From Mycobacterium sp. 852002-51971_SCH5477799-a (GTDB lineage Bacteria; Actinomycetota; Actinomycetes; Mycobacteriales; Mycobacteriaceae), in the NCBI RefSeq assembly GCF_001667145.1, contig NZ_LZIF01000122.1, positions 1 to 64,000 on the forward strand: 64,000 nt of DNA, read 5' to 3'. Position numbers and translations under genes: made by a program. Shown in pieces: positions 43,876-52,744 of this stretch (its first letter is position 1; the number at the start of each line of letters is the position of its first letter). The notes below the pieces were generated by a model. The model was not told where the DNA came from, searched no databases, and saw only the letters and a program-made list of their open reading frames with translations.

Positions 43876-44897
43876 TAGGGTTCCGAGCACCTTCCTGCTT
43901 CTGACCTGAAGATATTGGCGCGCACCGTCTTACCCGAAAGATCCGTGCCGCGGAGCCCGAACTGGCAGAGGTAGTACGGGATGGTGGCACCGTTCACGCC
44001 GAGTCGGACCAACTTGCGGTAGTTCTTTGGCGCCTTGCCGAGTACGGCGTCGAGGCGGTCCCTGTCGCCATCGAGTATCGGCGCCAGGCGATTCAGCTGA
44101 GCTATGGTGCCGGACAGAGGCGGGCGCGCCTCGGCCAGCAGATCCGCCAGCGAGGCTGTCCCCTTGTCCAGGGCGTCAATGGCGGACCCGATCGTGTCGC
44201 GGTCATTCGACAGCCCGCTGACAAGCTGCTCGAGGCGATCGATCGCGCCGGAGAACTGTTTGCCGTCCTTGGAGACCGTGCCGATCACGATGTTGAGGTT
44301 GTCGATCAATTGCTGCACGGTTTGATCGTTGTCGGCCAAGGCGTTCGAAAACGACGTCGTCTTGGCGAACAGCGAGTCGAGAGTCCCGCCCTGACCCTGA
44401 AAGACCTGCAACAATCCTGAGGTGAGTGCGTTGACGTCGCGCGCATTAAGGCCCTGGGTAACGGGTTTGAGTCCGCCCAGCAGCAGATCGAGGTCGAGTG
44501 CCGGGGCGGTGCGGCTGACCGGAATCTGACCGCCGGCCGGCAGATGCTTGGTCGAGCCCGGACCATCGACGAGTTCGAGGTAGCGATCGCCCACCAGGTT
44601 CAGATAGCGGACCGCCGCCCTAGTGCCCTCGGTGAGGACGACGTTGCGGTCGGCGTCGAATTTCACCACAACTTTCTTGTCCGGTTGCAGCGACACGCTA
44701 TTGACCGAGCCCACCCGGATCCCGGCGACGCGCACCGACTGGCCCGGCTTGAGGCGCGAGACGTCAGAGAACACCGCCGAATACTCGGTCGTCGAACCCG
44801 TCCGGTACTGGCCGAAGATGAAGAACAGGAAGGCGGTCAGCAACGCCATCACGACCGCGAAGATGCCGAATTTGATCAGCGTGGCGCGCGTTCTCAT
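43875..44897 (-). CDS. MCE family protein MceB
   Basis: This 340-residue protein has an N-terminal transmembrane segment (FAVVMALLTAFLFFIFGQY), an MCE domain (SAVFSDVSRLKPGQSVRVAGIRVGSV), and a long helical region. The ATG at 44897 overlaps the mceA stop by 4 nt, which excludes the much longer upstream extension. Confidence 0.9.
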   Translation of the reverse strand: MRTRATLIKFGIFAVVMALLTAFLFFIFGQYRTGSTTEYSAVFSDVSRLKPGQSVRVAGIRVGSVNSVSLQPDKKVVVKFDADRNVVLTEGTRAAVRYLNLVGDRYLELVDGPGSTKHLPAGGQIPVSRTAPALDLDLLLGGLKPVTQGLNARDVNALTSGLLQVFQGQGGTLDSLFAKTTSFSNALADNDQTVQQLIDNLNIVIGTVSKDGKQFSGAIDRLEQLVSGLSNDRDTIGSAIDALDKGTASLADLLAEARPPLSGTIAQLNRLAPILDGDRDRLDAVLGKAPKNYRKLVRLGVNGATIPYYLCQFGLRGTDLSGKTVRANIFRSEAGRCSEP

Positions 44898-46156
44898 CCG
44901 GGTTGTCCGATCTGCGCGGAATTGCGTGGCGGACCGGCGAGCGGGCCGTACAACAGCTGCTTGAGGAGATCGGAGTTGATCAACAGCTGTGGGTTCCCGA
45001 AGTTCACGGGGTTCGCGCCGGTGTCGGCAATCAGCTGGGGTGGGCTCGTATTGAACGGCAACTTGGGCATACCCACGCACTGCGGGCCGCCCGTCGCGGC
45101 GACCTTGGGCAGGTTCGTGGGATACCGATAACGTTCGGCGCCCCACGTGAGACTCGCCGAGATGTTGATGCTCGGCTCCGACAACGGCGCGCCGTGAGAT
45201 AGCTGCACCAGCCCGCCGAAGCCACAGGTGAGCGCCGGGCCGTACTCATTGGTCAGATCGGTGGTCGGCACGAGCAGATGCAACACATTCGTCAGGGGTC
45301 CGCGGTTCGTCGACAAAACCTCGTTGCCGATGTCGGCCAAGCCGATCGCGCTGATCAGCAAGGCGTCCAGGTTGTGCTGCTCCTCAACAATCGTCTTGCT
45401 GATCCGGGTCGCGTTCGCGGCGGTCTTCACCAGGTCGGGAGCCGCGTCGGCATAGGCGTTGGACACCTCAGGCAAGACTGTGAGGTCATGACGGAATGCG
45501 GGAAGGCTCGGCTCCAACTTGGCCAGAAACGAATCCAGGTCGCTGAGCGCCTGGCCGAGCTGTGGGCCCCGTCCGCTGAACGCCTGTGCCAGCGCACCCA
45601 GCGACTCGTTGAGCTTCGGCGGGTCGATGTGGCTCAGCACTGACACCAATTGCTGGAACACCGTGTTGATTTCGACCATGACGTGCTGGCCCTGCAGCGT
45701 CTGGCCGGCGCGTAGCCGCTGGGCCGAAGGTTGGTCGGGTGGTACCAACTCGACGGACTTCGCGCCGAAGACCGTCGATGATGCGATGTTGACGAGGACG
45801 TTGCCGGGAATGAAGTGCATCTGCGACGGGTCCATCGCCAGATGAATGGCCGCTTGGCCGTTGGGCAGCGAGTCGATCGAGGCGACCTTGCCCACCTGCA
45901 CGCCGCGCAGCTTGACCTTGGCGTCCGGGTTCATCACCAGGCCGGCGCGTTGCGAGATCACAGTCACCGGCACGGTTTCGGTGAAGGAGCCCTGAAACAG
46001 ACCCACCGCCACGGCAAAAATCAAGCAAATGATGAGGACGGTGGCCAACCCGAGCAGGGGCGGCAAATAGTTCCGTCCGGCCGGTGGCCGCGCGTGTCCG
46101 GTGCGCCGGGGTCGGCCCGCCGTCGCGCCGCGACCCGCCGGCACATTCTGAGTCAC
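44894..46156 (-). CDS. MCE family protein MceA
   Basis: This 420-residue protein has an N-terminal basic stretch, a transmembrane segment (PLLGLATVLIICLIFAVAVG), and an MCE domain (VTVISQRAGLVMNPDAKVKLRGVQVGKV). It is the first Mce subunit after the YrbE permeases. GTG start at 46156; a 19-nt gap separates it from yrbEB. Confidence 0.9.
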   Translation of the reverse strand: MTQNVPAGRGATAGRPRRTGHARPPAGRNYLPPLLGLATVLIICLIFAVAVGLFQGSFTETVPVTVISQRAGLVMNPDAKVKLRGVQVGKVASIDSLPNGQAAIHLAMDPSQMHFIPGNVLVNIASSTVFGAKSVELVPPDQPSAQRLRAGQTLQGQHVMVEINTVFQQLVSVLSHIDPPKLNESLGALAQAFSGRGPQLGQALSDLDSFLAKLEPSLPAFRHDLTVLPEVSNAYADAAPDLVKTAANATRISKTIVEEQHNLDALLISAIGLADIGNEVLSTNRGPLTNVLHLLVPTTDLTNEYGPALTCGFGGLVQLSHGAPLSEPSINISASLTWGAERYRYPTNLPKVAATGGPQCVGMPKLPFNTSPPQLIADTGANPVNFGNPQLLINSDLLKQLLYGPLAGPPRNSAQIGQPG

Positions 46157-46175
46157 TTCGGTTCCACCTCCTCTG

Positions 46176-47021
46176 CTAACCGGACAGGTTGAAGTTGCCG
46201 TTCGTACCGTAGATAGAGAGCGAGACCAACAGCGTCACCGACACCACGACGATGAGCGAGGTGCGCACCGCGTTACCGGTCGCGTTGCCGACACCGGCCG
46301 GCCCGCCCGAAGCGAAATAGCCGTAGTAGGTGTGGATCAGCAGGATGGTGAGCGCCATCAGGATGGCCTGCAGGAACGACCACAACAAGTCGATCGGGTT
46401 CAGGAACGTGTTGAAGTAGTGCTGGTATAGACCCTGCGACTGTCCGAGCAAGAACGTCGTGGTGAACTGGCTGGCAACAAACGACAGGATCACGGCGATG
46501 CTGTACAGCGGCGTGATAGCCATCATTCCGGCCAGGATCCTGGTGCTGACCAGGTAGGAAATCGGGCGAATGGCCATGCTTTCCAACGCATCGACTTCTT
46601 CGTTGATCCGCATGGCACCTAGCTGAGCCGTCACTCCGGCGCCGAAGGTGGCCGCCAGGCCGATCCCTGCGACCACCGGTGCCGCGATGCGGACGTTGAT
46701 GAACGCGGACAGAAAGCCCGTTAGCGCTTCGATGCCGATATTGCCCAGCGAGGTGTAGCCCTGAATGGCCAGGGTGCCGCCCGCCGCGAGCGTCAGGAAG
46801 CCGACGATCACGACGGTTCCGCCGATCATCGCCAAAGTGCCTGCGCCCATGCTGATTTCGGCGATCAGTCGAATGACTTCGCGTGTGTAATGTTTGGCCG
46901 CGAAGGGTATTCCGGCGAGCGCTTTACCGTAAAACAGCGTGTGGTCGCCGATCCGCCCCATCAGGGAAACCGGCCGCTCGAGCTGGCGGGTCAATCGCGG
47001 ATATGCGGCCCTCAGCGCCAT
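46176..47021 (-). CDS. YrbE/MlaE-type permease YrbEB
   Basis: This 281-residue integral membrane permease of the MlaE family has the signature ATFGAGVTAQLGAMRINEEVDALE and six hydrophobic segments. Together with YrbEA and an ATPase (MceG, encoded elsewhere) it would form the ABC-type core that imports lipids. The ATG at 47021 is the start. Confidence 0.92.
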   Translation of the reverse strand: MALRAAYPRLTRQLERPVSLMGRIGDHTLFYGKALAGIPFAAKHYTREVIRLIAEISMGAGTLAMIGGTVVIVGFLTLAAGGTLAIQGYTSLGNIGIEALTGFLSAFINVRIAAPVVAGIGLAATFGAGVTAQLGAMRINEEVDALESMAIRPISYLVSTRILAGMMAITPLYSIAVILSFVASQFTTTFLLGQSQGLYQHYFNTFLNPIDLLWSFLQAILMALTILLIHTYYGYFASGGPAGVGNATGNAVRTSLIVVVSVTLLVSLSIYGTNGNFNLSG

Positions 47022-47035
47022 TGTCGCCCCTCGCC

Positions 47036-47854
47036 CTACTTCGCCGTCATCTTGATGCCGACCGCGGTGACCACCACGTTGACCACAAACAGGGACATGA
47101 AGGCATAAACCACGGTCTCGTTCACCGCGTTGCCGACGGCCTTTGCGCCTCCGCCGGTGATCGACAGGCCCCGATAGCAGGCCACCAAGCCGGCGATAAG
47201 GCCGAAAAGGGCTGCCTTGACACACGAAATAATCACCTCGGGCACGCCGGTGAGCAAGGTGATACCCGCGGCGAACGCGCCGGGATTGACGTCTTGGACA
47301 AACACCGAAAAGACGTAGCCGCCAAGGACGCCGATGATGACGACCAGGCTGTTGAGCAGAAAGGCCACCAGTCCGGAAGCCAGCATTCGCGGTGTGACCA
47401 ACCGCTGGACCGGGTTGATGCCCAGCACTTCCATCGCGTCGATTTCTTCGCGAATCGTTCGTGCCCCCAGGTCCGCGCACATCGCCGTTGCACCGGCGCC
47501 CGCGACGATCAACACTGTGACCAGCGGGCCGAGCTGAGTGACGGCACCGAACGCGGCACCCGCACCGGACAGATCCGCCGCGCCCAGTTCGCGCAACAGG
47601 ATGTTGAGCGTGAAGCTGACGAGGACGGTAAAGGGGATCGCCACCAACAAGGTCGGAGCCAGCGACACCCGCGCGACAAACCAGGACTGCTCCAAGAACT
47701 CCCGCCACTGGAACGGCCGGCGGAACGCGTACTTGACCGCGTCGGCCGACATTGCGAACAACGCTCCGACGGCCTGCATCGGCCCTGCGAAATTGAACTT
47801 GAGCCGCAGCGCGGGCAATCCCGTCGACCAGTGGTCTGCTCCCTTAGTCGCCAC
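47036..47854 (-). CDS. YrbE/MlaE-type permease YrbEA
   Basis: This 272-residue MlaE-family permease has GATAMCADLGARTIREEIDAMEV (split as GATAMCADLGAR plus TIREEIDAMEV) and multiple transmembrane segments. It is the first gene of the mce operon, so the operon promoter should lie in the 380-bp region upstream. GTG start at 47854. Confidence 0.92.
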   Translation of the reverse strand: MATKGADHWSTGLPALRLKFNFAGPMQAVGALFAMSADAVKYAFRRPFQWREFLEQSWFVARVSLAPTLLVAIPFTVLVSFTLNILLRELGAADLSGAGAAFGAVTQLGPLVTVLIVAGAGATAMCADLGARTIREEIDAMEVLGINPVQRLVTPRMLASGLVAFLLNSLVVIIGVLGGYVFSVFVQDVNPGAFAAGITLLTGVPEVIISCVKAALFGLIAGLVACYRGLSITGGGAKAVGNAVNETVVYAFMSLFVVNVVVTAVGIKMTAK

Positions 47855-48234
47855 CGGCAGCAGCCCCTTTCCACGCTACGAGACCGACAGTCTTGTTGTC
47901 GCGCAACGGCTGAGGTAAGTTCAGCGGAATTGACGGCTGTAAACGCACGCTGACGAGGGCGAAATGCTCAGCGGGCAAGCGCGTTCCGGCATCGATCGCA
48001 GATGCAGCCGCGAGGTCGCTCACGCCAAACCTCCGTCCCGTTGCGTGAGATCACGCCGCAAAACGAGGGACTCCGCGTCTTGGAGCGTCCGGCGATTATG
48101 ACTCATGCCGCGTCCGGGCGGAGCGAAAAATGCATAACCGTTATCGCGCTCTTCGCGGTCGGTGCAGTGACGCAAGGCAACTGCGTCCCAACGCAAGCGA
48201 CAGTCTGCTCAACCATTTCAGGGCTGCTCCGGTC
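47855..48234. promoter_or_regulatory. 380-bp intergenic region upstream of the mce operon
   Basis: No convincing gene is seen. CTCACGC (48019-48025) and GCGTGAG (48043-48049) form a perfect 7-bp inverted repeat with a 17-nt centre, about 170 bp upstream of yrbEA. The CoA-transferase gene on the same strand ends just before this region, so it should contain the mce promoter and possibly a terminator. Confidence 0.4.
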
Positions 48235-49440
48235 TTAGGTGACGGCGCCGGCCGTCTTGAGTTCGATGATGCGGTCCCAGTCGAGGCCGAGATCCATCAG
48301 GATCTCGTCGGTCTGCTCAGCGAATCCGGGGGCAGGCCCGGTCTGTGGCGCTGCGACGTCGAACTGTACCGGGTTGGCCACGAGCTCGAGTTCACCAGCC
48401 TTCAACAGGTACTCGTTCGCGCGGATCTGCGCGTCGTCGGCTGCTTGCAGGGTGTCCTGCACGGGAGCCCACGGGCCCGAGAGTGTGGCGAAGCGCTCGC
48501 TCCACTCAAGCAGCGTGCGGGTGGCGATGGCCTTGGTCAGCAGCTCCACCGCGTCGGCCGTGTTGGCGGCGATGTTCTCCACGGTGTCGAAGCGCGGGTC
48601 GTCGGCCAACTCCGGCAGGTCGACATGACGGCACACGTCGGCCCAGAACTTGGTGGGCTGCATCATCACGAAGGAGATGTAGCGGCCGTCGGATGTTGTG
48701 TACAGGCCGACCAACGGGTTATTGGGTGCGCCGTGCACTCCGGGCGGCGGCGCCTCCAGTCGCTGGCCCAAATGCTTTGTCAGCGCGACGGTGTGTCCCA
48801 TCGACCACAGCCCGCTGCCCAGCAGGGACACGTCGACCACGGACGGTTCACCGGTGCGCTCGCGCTTGAGCAGCGCCGCCGCGATGCCACCGGCGAGGTT
48901 GGTACCCGAGATGGTGTCGCCGTAGGCCGGTCCGGGCGGCGCGATCATGCCCGGCATGCCGGCCGGGGTGATGGTGGCCGCGGTTCCGGCCCGGCACCAG
49001 AAGGCGGTCATGTCGTAGCCGCCCTTGGTCGACTCTTCGCCACGTGGGCCGAGCGCGCTGCCCCGCGCGTAGACGATGTTCGGGTTGACCGCCCGGATGT
49101 CGTCGACGTCGATGCCGAACTTTTGCCGGTGGTCGGGCAGGAAACTGGTCAGGAAGACATCGGCGCGACGGGCCAGCTCGTAGAGCACCTCCTTGCCCTC
49201 GGGCACCGACATGTCGAGTCCGATGCTGCGCTTGCCACGGTTGGCGTGCTCGATGTTGGGGTTGGGATCGCCTTCGACGCGCAGCATCCCGGTTTGACGC
49301 AGCCCGCGCTGCGGATCACCGGTCACCGCATGCTCGACCTTGACCACGTCGGCGCCCCATTCGGCCAGGACCGCACCCGCCGAGGGAACGAACCCGTACA
49401 TGGCAACCTCGAGGACGCGGATGCCTTCGAGCGGCCTCAT
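48235..49440 (-). CDS. CaiB/BaiF family CoA-transferase
   Basis: This 401-residue class III CoA-transferase (MRPLEGIRVLEVAMYGFVPSAG) keeps the catalytic aspartate in GGYDMTAFW and the nucleotide-facing KVEHAVTGDP. It would move CoA onto an unknown acid. It is preceded by a 29-codon ORF with which it overlaps by 4 nt, and by GAGAAT-type palindromes in the gap to the divergent SDR gene. Confidence 0.88.
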   Translation of the reverse strand: MRPLEGIRVLEVAMYGFVPSAGAVLAEWGADVVKVEHAVTGDPQRGLRQTGMLRVEGDPNPNIEHANRGKRSIGLDMSVPEGKEVLYELARRADVFLTSFLPDHRQKFGIDVDDIRAVNPNIVYARGSALGPRGEESTKGGYDMTAFWCRAGTAATITPAGMPGMIAPPGPAYGDTISGTNLAGGIAAALLKRERTGEPSVVDVSLLGSGLWSMGHTVALTKHLGQRLEAPPPGVHGAPNNPLVGLYTTSDGRYISFVMMQPTKFWADVCRHVDLPELADDPRFDTVENIAANTADAVELLTKAIATRTLLEWSERFATLSGPWAPVQDTLQAADDAQIRANEYLLKAGELELVANPVQFDVAAPQTGPAPGFAEQTDEILMDLGLDWDRIIELKTAGAVT

Positions 49441-49526
49441 GCGCCGGCCTCTTTCGCTGAGACGGCTGTTGACCCCATGGCCGCTGCGGTCCCAGTGGCG
49501 GGCTCCGCCGTGTCCTGGGCAGGCAT
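49437..49526 (-). CDS. Candidate 29-residue leader ORF of the CoA-transferase
   Basis: A small ORF (MPAQDTAEPATGTAAAMGST...) has an AGGGGGT ribosome-binding site (49532-49538) 5 nt upstream of its ATG. Its stop codon overlaps the CoA-transferase ATG by 4 nt (ATGA), which suggests translational coupling. It has no recognised domain and could be a leader peptide or a real small protein. Confidence 0.45.
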   Translation of the reverse strand: MPAQDTAEPATGTAAAMGSTAVSAKEAGA

Positions 49527-49555
49527 TACGTACCCCCTAGTGTGGTGGCCGTCAC

Positions 49556-49570
49556 GATAATTTCATTCTC
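49556..49570. promoter_or_regulatory. Palindromic operator, near-perfect GATAAT-TTC-ATTCTC
   Basis: Matches the GAGAAT-N3-ATTCTC motif with one mismatch. It lies in the divergent gap between the CoA-transferase/leader ORF and the SDR gene. Confidence 0.55.
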
Positions 49571-49732
49571 TTCCCCGGCGAATCTTACATTCGACTTTCG
49601 ATAATTCAAGAAAGTCTCAGGAACGGTATCGAGGTGATGACCGGGGCGAAAAGCCACCGTACGCCGTCGGCCTGGGCCTCTCCATGCAGGCAGGACGTGC
49701 TGTTGCGCGCGTGTTGCATGCCGCTCCGCATG

Positions 49733-49747
49733 GAGAGTAAGGTTCTC
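49733..49747. promoter_or_regulatory. Palindromic site GAGAGT-AAG-GTTCTC
   Basis: A degenerate copy of the GAGAAT-N3-ATTCTC motif (two mismatches) 60 bp upstream of the SDR start. The outer GAGA/TCTC pairs are intact. Confidence 0.4.
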
Positions 49748-49807
49748 ATAATTGTAAGGGAGATTCTTTGTGACTGAAATGGCCCCCGTGGGAGTCGAGG
49801 CCTCAAC

Positions 49808-50509
49808 GTGAAGACTGCGGTAGTCACCGGTGGCGGATCCGGCATCGGTCTCGCCGTCGCGCAACGCCTGCGTGCCGACGGTTTGAATGTCGCCTCCATC
49901 GACCTGCGCCCGTCGGACGCCGATTTCGCCTTCACCGCCGACGTCACGGACCGGTCGCAGGTGGATGCGGCGCTCTCAGGCATCCGCGCCCAACTTGGGC
50001 CGGTGACGGTTCTGGTCAACGCCGCCGGACTCGACGGGTTCAAGAAGTTCAACAACATCAGCTTCGAGGACTGGCAGCGGGTAATCGACGTCAACCTCAA
50101 CGGCGTCTTCCACACCGTGCAGGCGGTGCTGCCCGACATGGTCGAGGCGGGCTGGGGACGCATCGTCAACATCTCGTCATCGAGCACGCATTCCGGCGCG
50201 CCCTACATGAGTCACTACGTGGCGGCCAAGTCGGCGGTCAACGGCCTGACGAAGTCGCTGGCACTCGAGTACGGGCCCAAGGGCATCACGGTCAACGCGG
50301 TGCCGCCGGGTTTCATCGATACCCCGATGCTGCGCGCGGCCGAAAAGAACGGTTTCCTCGGCGACATCGACGAGACCATCGCGCGGACCCCGGTACGCCG
50401 GATGGGCACGCCCGAGGACATCGCGGCGGCATGCGCGTTTCTGGTGTCCGAGGAGGCCGGCTACATCACGGGTCAGATCTTGGGCGTCAACGGCGGCCGA
50501 AACACCTGA
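49808..50509 (+). CDS. Short-chain dehydrogenase/reductase (SDR)
   Basis: This 233-residue classical SDR has the cofactor motif TGGGSGIG at 7-14, NAAG at 71-74, catalytic Ser about 125, Tyr137 and Lys141 (YVAAK), and PPGFIDTP. It would oxidise or reduce a hydroxyl/keto group, possibly a hydroxyacyl-CoA or P450 product. GTG start at 49808. It is followed by a ferredoxin and a P450 on the same strand. Confidence 0.9.
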   Translation: MKTAVVTGGGSGIGLAVAQRLRADGLNVASIDLRPSDADFAFTADVTDRSQVDAALSGIRAQLGPVTVLVNAAGLDGFKKFNNISFEDWQRVIDVNLNGVFHTVQAVLPDMVEAGWGRIVNISSSSTHSGAPYMSHYVAAKSAVNGLTKSLALEYGPKGITVNAVPPGFIDTPMLRAAEKNGFLGDIDETIARTPVRRMGTPEDIAAACAFLVSEEAGYITGQILGVNGGRNT

Positions 50510-50561
50510 GCGGTGGCGATTTGTCAGCGGTGCCCGGCACCAGTGTGAGAGGAGAAAGCCC

Positions 50562-50759
50562 GTGAAGGTCTCGGTGGATCCAGAACGGTGTCAGGGCCAC
50601 ACCCTGTGCGCGATGATCGCTCCGGAATCGTTTCAGCTCAGCGACATCGACGGCAGTTCGTCGGCGGTCGACGAGGTGGTGCCCGCCGATCGCGAGGACA
50701 AGGTCCGTGAGGCCGCCCAATCTTGCCCGGAGCAGGCCATCATGATCACCGACGACTGA
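50562..50759 (+). CDS. 3Fe-4S ferredoxin of the P450-partner type
   Basis: This 65-residue ferredoxin has the arrangement CQGHTLC (Cys10, Cys16) and SCPEQAI (Cys55), with the usual second cysteine replaced by His13, as expected for a 3Fe-4S cluster. It lies 46 nt upstream of the P450 and would supply it with electrons. GTG start; GAGAGGAG upstream. Confidence 0.9.
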   Translation: MKVSVDPERCQGHTLCAMIAPESFQLSDIDGSSSAVDEVVPADREDKVREAAQSCPEQAIMITDD

Positions 50760-50805
50760 GCCGGCAGGGTCCTCAGTACGCGAAACACGTAGGGAGACTA
50801 GAGCG

Positions 50806-52170
50806 TTGAGTGTCGACGACGTCGTCAATGACGGCGACCGCAAGAAGAACCGGTACCACTTCGACCGGCATTCCTCCGAGTACAGGTCGCAGTTCAAGAC
50901 GATCACCGAAGAGATGCACGCAAAGTGCCCCATCGCCTGGACGGAAACCTACGGCGGCCACTGGGTCGCGGCCGGAAGCCACGAGGTCTTCGAGCTCGCC
51001 CGCTGCCCCGCCGTCTCCAATGACCACGACATCCACGGCGAACGCCGTGGCTACAAAGGCATTTCGATCCCCACCGCCAGCCGGGTCAGCGCGGTGCGCG
51101 GCGGAATCTTGGAGATGGACGACCCCGAACACCGCACCTACCGGACGGTGCTCAACCCGTATCTTTCACCGGCGGCGATCAAGCGCTGGGAGCCGTTCAT
51201 CGACGACGTGACGCGGGCCTGCCTCGACGAGAAGATCGAGAGTGGCCGCATCGACTTCGTCGACGACCTGGCCAATATCGTGCCCGCCGTCTTCACGCTG
51301 GCGATGCTGGGCATCCCGCTAAAGAAGTGGAACATGTACAGCGAGCCGGTGCACGCCGCGGTGTACACACCCGAGCACTCCCCCGATATCGAGCGCGTCA
51401 CCGCGATGCACCGCGAGATGGGGCTCGACATGGTCAACAACATGATCGAGATCCGCGCAAACCCGCGGCCCGGAATCGTCAACGGCCTGCTCGAGATGCG
51501 GATCGACGGCGAGCCGGCCCCGGAGCTGGAAATCCTGGGGAACCTGGGTCTGGTCATCGGCGGTGGCTTCGACACCACGACCGCCCTGACCGCCCACTCG
51601 CTGGAATGGCTTTCGGAGCACCCGGAGCAACGACAGCTGCTCAGCGATGAGCGCAAAACCCTGCTCGACCCCGCGACCGAAGAGTTCCTGCGCTTCTTCA
51701 CTCCGGCGCCCGGGGATGGCAGGACCTTCGCCGACGACACCGAGCTCGACGGCACGCAGTTCAAAGAGGGTGAACGGCTGTGGATTTCGTGGGCGATGGC
51801 CAACCGCGACCCATCGGTGTTCCACGACCCGGACGAGATCGTCCTCGACCGTAAAGGCAATCGCCACTTCAGTTTTGGGCTTGGAGTCCACCGGTGTATC
51901 GGGTCGAATGTGGCGCGGACCGTCTTCAAGTCCATGCTGACCGCGGTGCTGGACCGGATGCCCGACTATCAGTGCGATCCGGAGGGCACCGTCCACTACG
52001 AGACCATCGGTGTCATCCAGGGCATGCGTAAGCTGCCGGCCACCTTCACGCCCGGGCGTAAGGTCGGAGCAGGCCTGGACGAAACGCTGGAAAAGCTGCA
52101 GCGGATCTGCGACGAGCAAGAACTCGCCAGGCCCATTACCGAACGCAAGGAATCCGCGGTCATCGACTAA
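50806..52170 (+). CDS. Cytochrome P450
   Basis: This 454-residue P450 has the I-helix-type GGGFDTTTAL, ExxR in EEFLR, and the heme loop FSFGLGVHRCIGSN with axial Cys364. It would oxidise an unknown substrate with electrons from the ferredoxin encoded upstream. TTG start at 50806 with AGGGAG upstream; no in-frame ATG or GTG is better placed. The C-terminal ~40 residues extend beyond the usual P450 end. Confidence 0.92.
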   Translation: MSVDDVVNDGDRKKNRYHFDRHSSEYRSQFKTITEEMHAKCPIAWTETYGGHWVAAGSHEVFELARCPAVSNDHDIHGERRGYKGISIPTASRVSAVRGGILEMDDPEHRTYRTVLNPYLSPAAIKRWEPFIDDVTRACLDEKIESGRIDFVDDLANIVPAVFTLAMLGIPLKKWNMYSEPVHAAVYTPEHSPDIERVTAMHREMGLDMVNNMIEIRANPRPGIVNGLLEMRIDGEPAPELEILGNLGLVIGGGFDTTTALTAHSLEWLSEHPEQRQLLSDERKTLLDPATEEFLRFFTPAPGDGRTFADDTELDGTQFKEGERLWISWAMANRDPSVFHDPDEIVLDRKGNRHFSFGLGVHRCIGSNVARTVFKSMLTAVLDRMPDYQCDPEGTVHYETIGVIQGMRKLPATFTPGRKVGAGLDETLEKLQRICDEQELARPITERKESAVID

Positions 52171-52260
52171 GCCACTCATATTTTCGCGAGTAGGCCTGTT
52201 CGGCACGACCGCGTCCTAATATCTGAGGCAAGCGCGTAGGCAGAGAGGGGAGACGCTCGG

Positions 52261-52689
52261 GTGAAGACTTTCGCAATGAGCCTTGCGCTTGCCGCGGCCG
52301 CGCTGACTCTTTCCCCGGCCGCCTACGCGGACATGCTGTTTGTCAACTACCACGTGGACACGAACCGGGATCCCGGCCACTTCTGGATTTGGTCGATCAG
52401 CCCGTGCACTCCAGTAGCGCCGGGATGCGTGAGCGTATATGCGACTCCGCAGCCCAACGGGCAAGCGACGGTCTACAGAGGAGAAGCTCACCTGGCCAAC
52501 GGCCGCTACACCCTGTCCGTCGATGTGCCCGACGGTGTGCGCTGCGTGGTCCAGTTCTTTCCCTCCCACGACGTGTATTCCTGGGATGCGACGACGCTGA
52601 CGGGTCAGGTCGACTCGACGTTCGACACCGGCTGCGGAGGCGGCCCGGGGGGCACCACCAGTTACCCGTTCTCGCTCGTGCGATTCTAG
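52261..52689 (+). CDS. Secreted protein of unknown function
   Basis: This 142-residue precursor has a signal peptide (SLALAAAALTLSPAAYA, cleavage near residue 24) and a mature region with cysteines (SPCTPVAPGCVSVY, VRCVVQFF, TGCGGGPGG). No domain is recognised. GTG start at 52261. It lies just upstream of the second Mce-associated pair, as the secreted proteins at 35607 and 37663 flank the first. Confidence 0.7.
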   Translation: MKTFAMSLALAAAALTLSPAAYADMLFVNYHVDTNRDPGHFWIWSISPCTPVAPGCVSVYATPQPNGQATVYRGEAHLANGRYTLSVDVPDGVRCVVQFFPSHDVYSWDATTLTGQVDSTFDTGCGGGPGGTTSYPFSLVRF

Positions 52690-52744
52690 CCGCGTGAGCC
52701 GTATCGGAGTCGGTCGCTCATGAGGGCGACGGGGAGTCAGCACC

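Noticed and set aside
44898..45146. 83-residue N-terminal extension of MceB
   Set aside because: It overlaps mceA completely; the ATG at 44897 with ATGA overlap is the expected start.
48002..48238. 78-codon ORF in the gap upstream of yrbEA
   Set aside because: Its composition is unlike a mycobacterial protein and no start signal is visible. Treated as intergenic.
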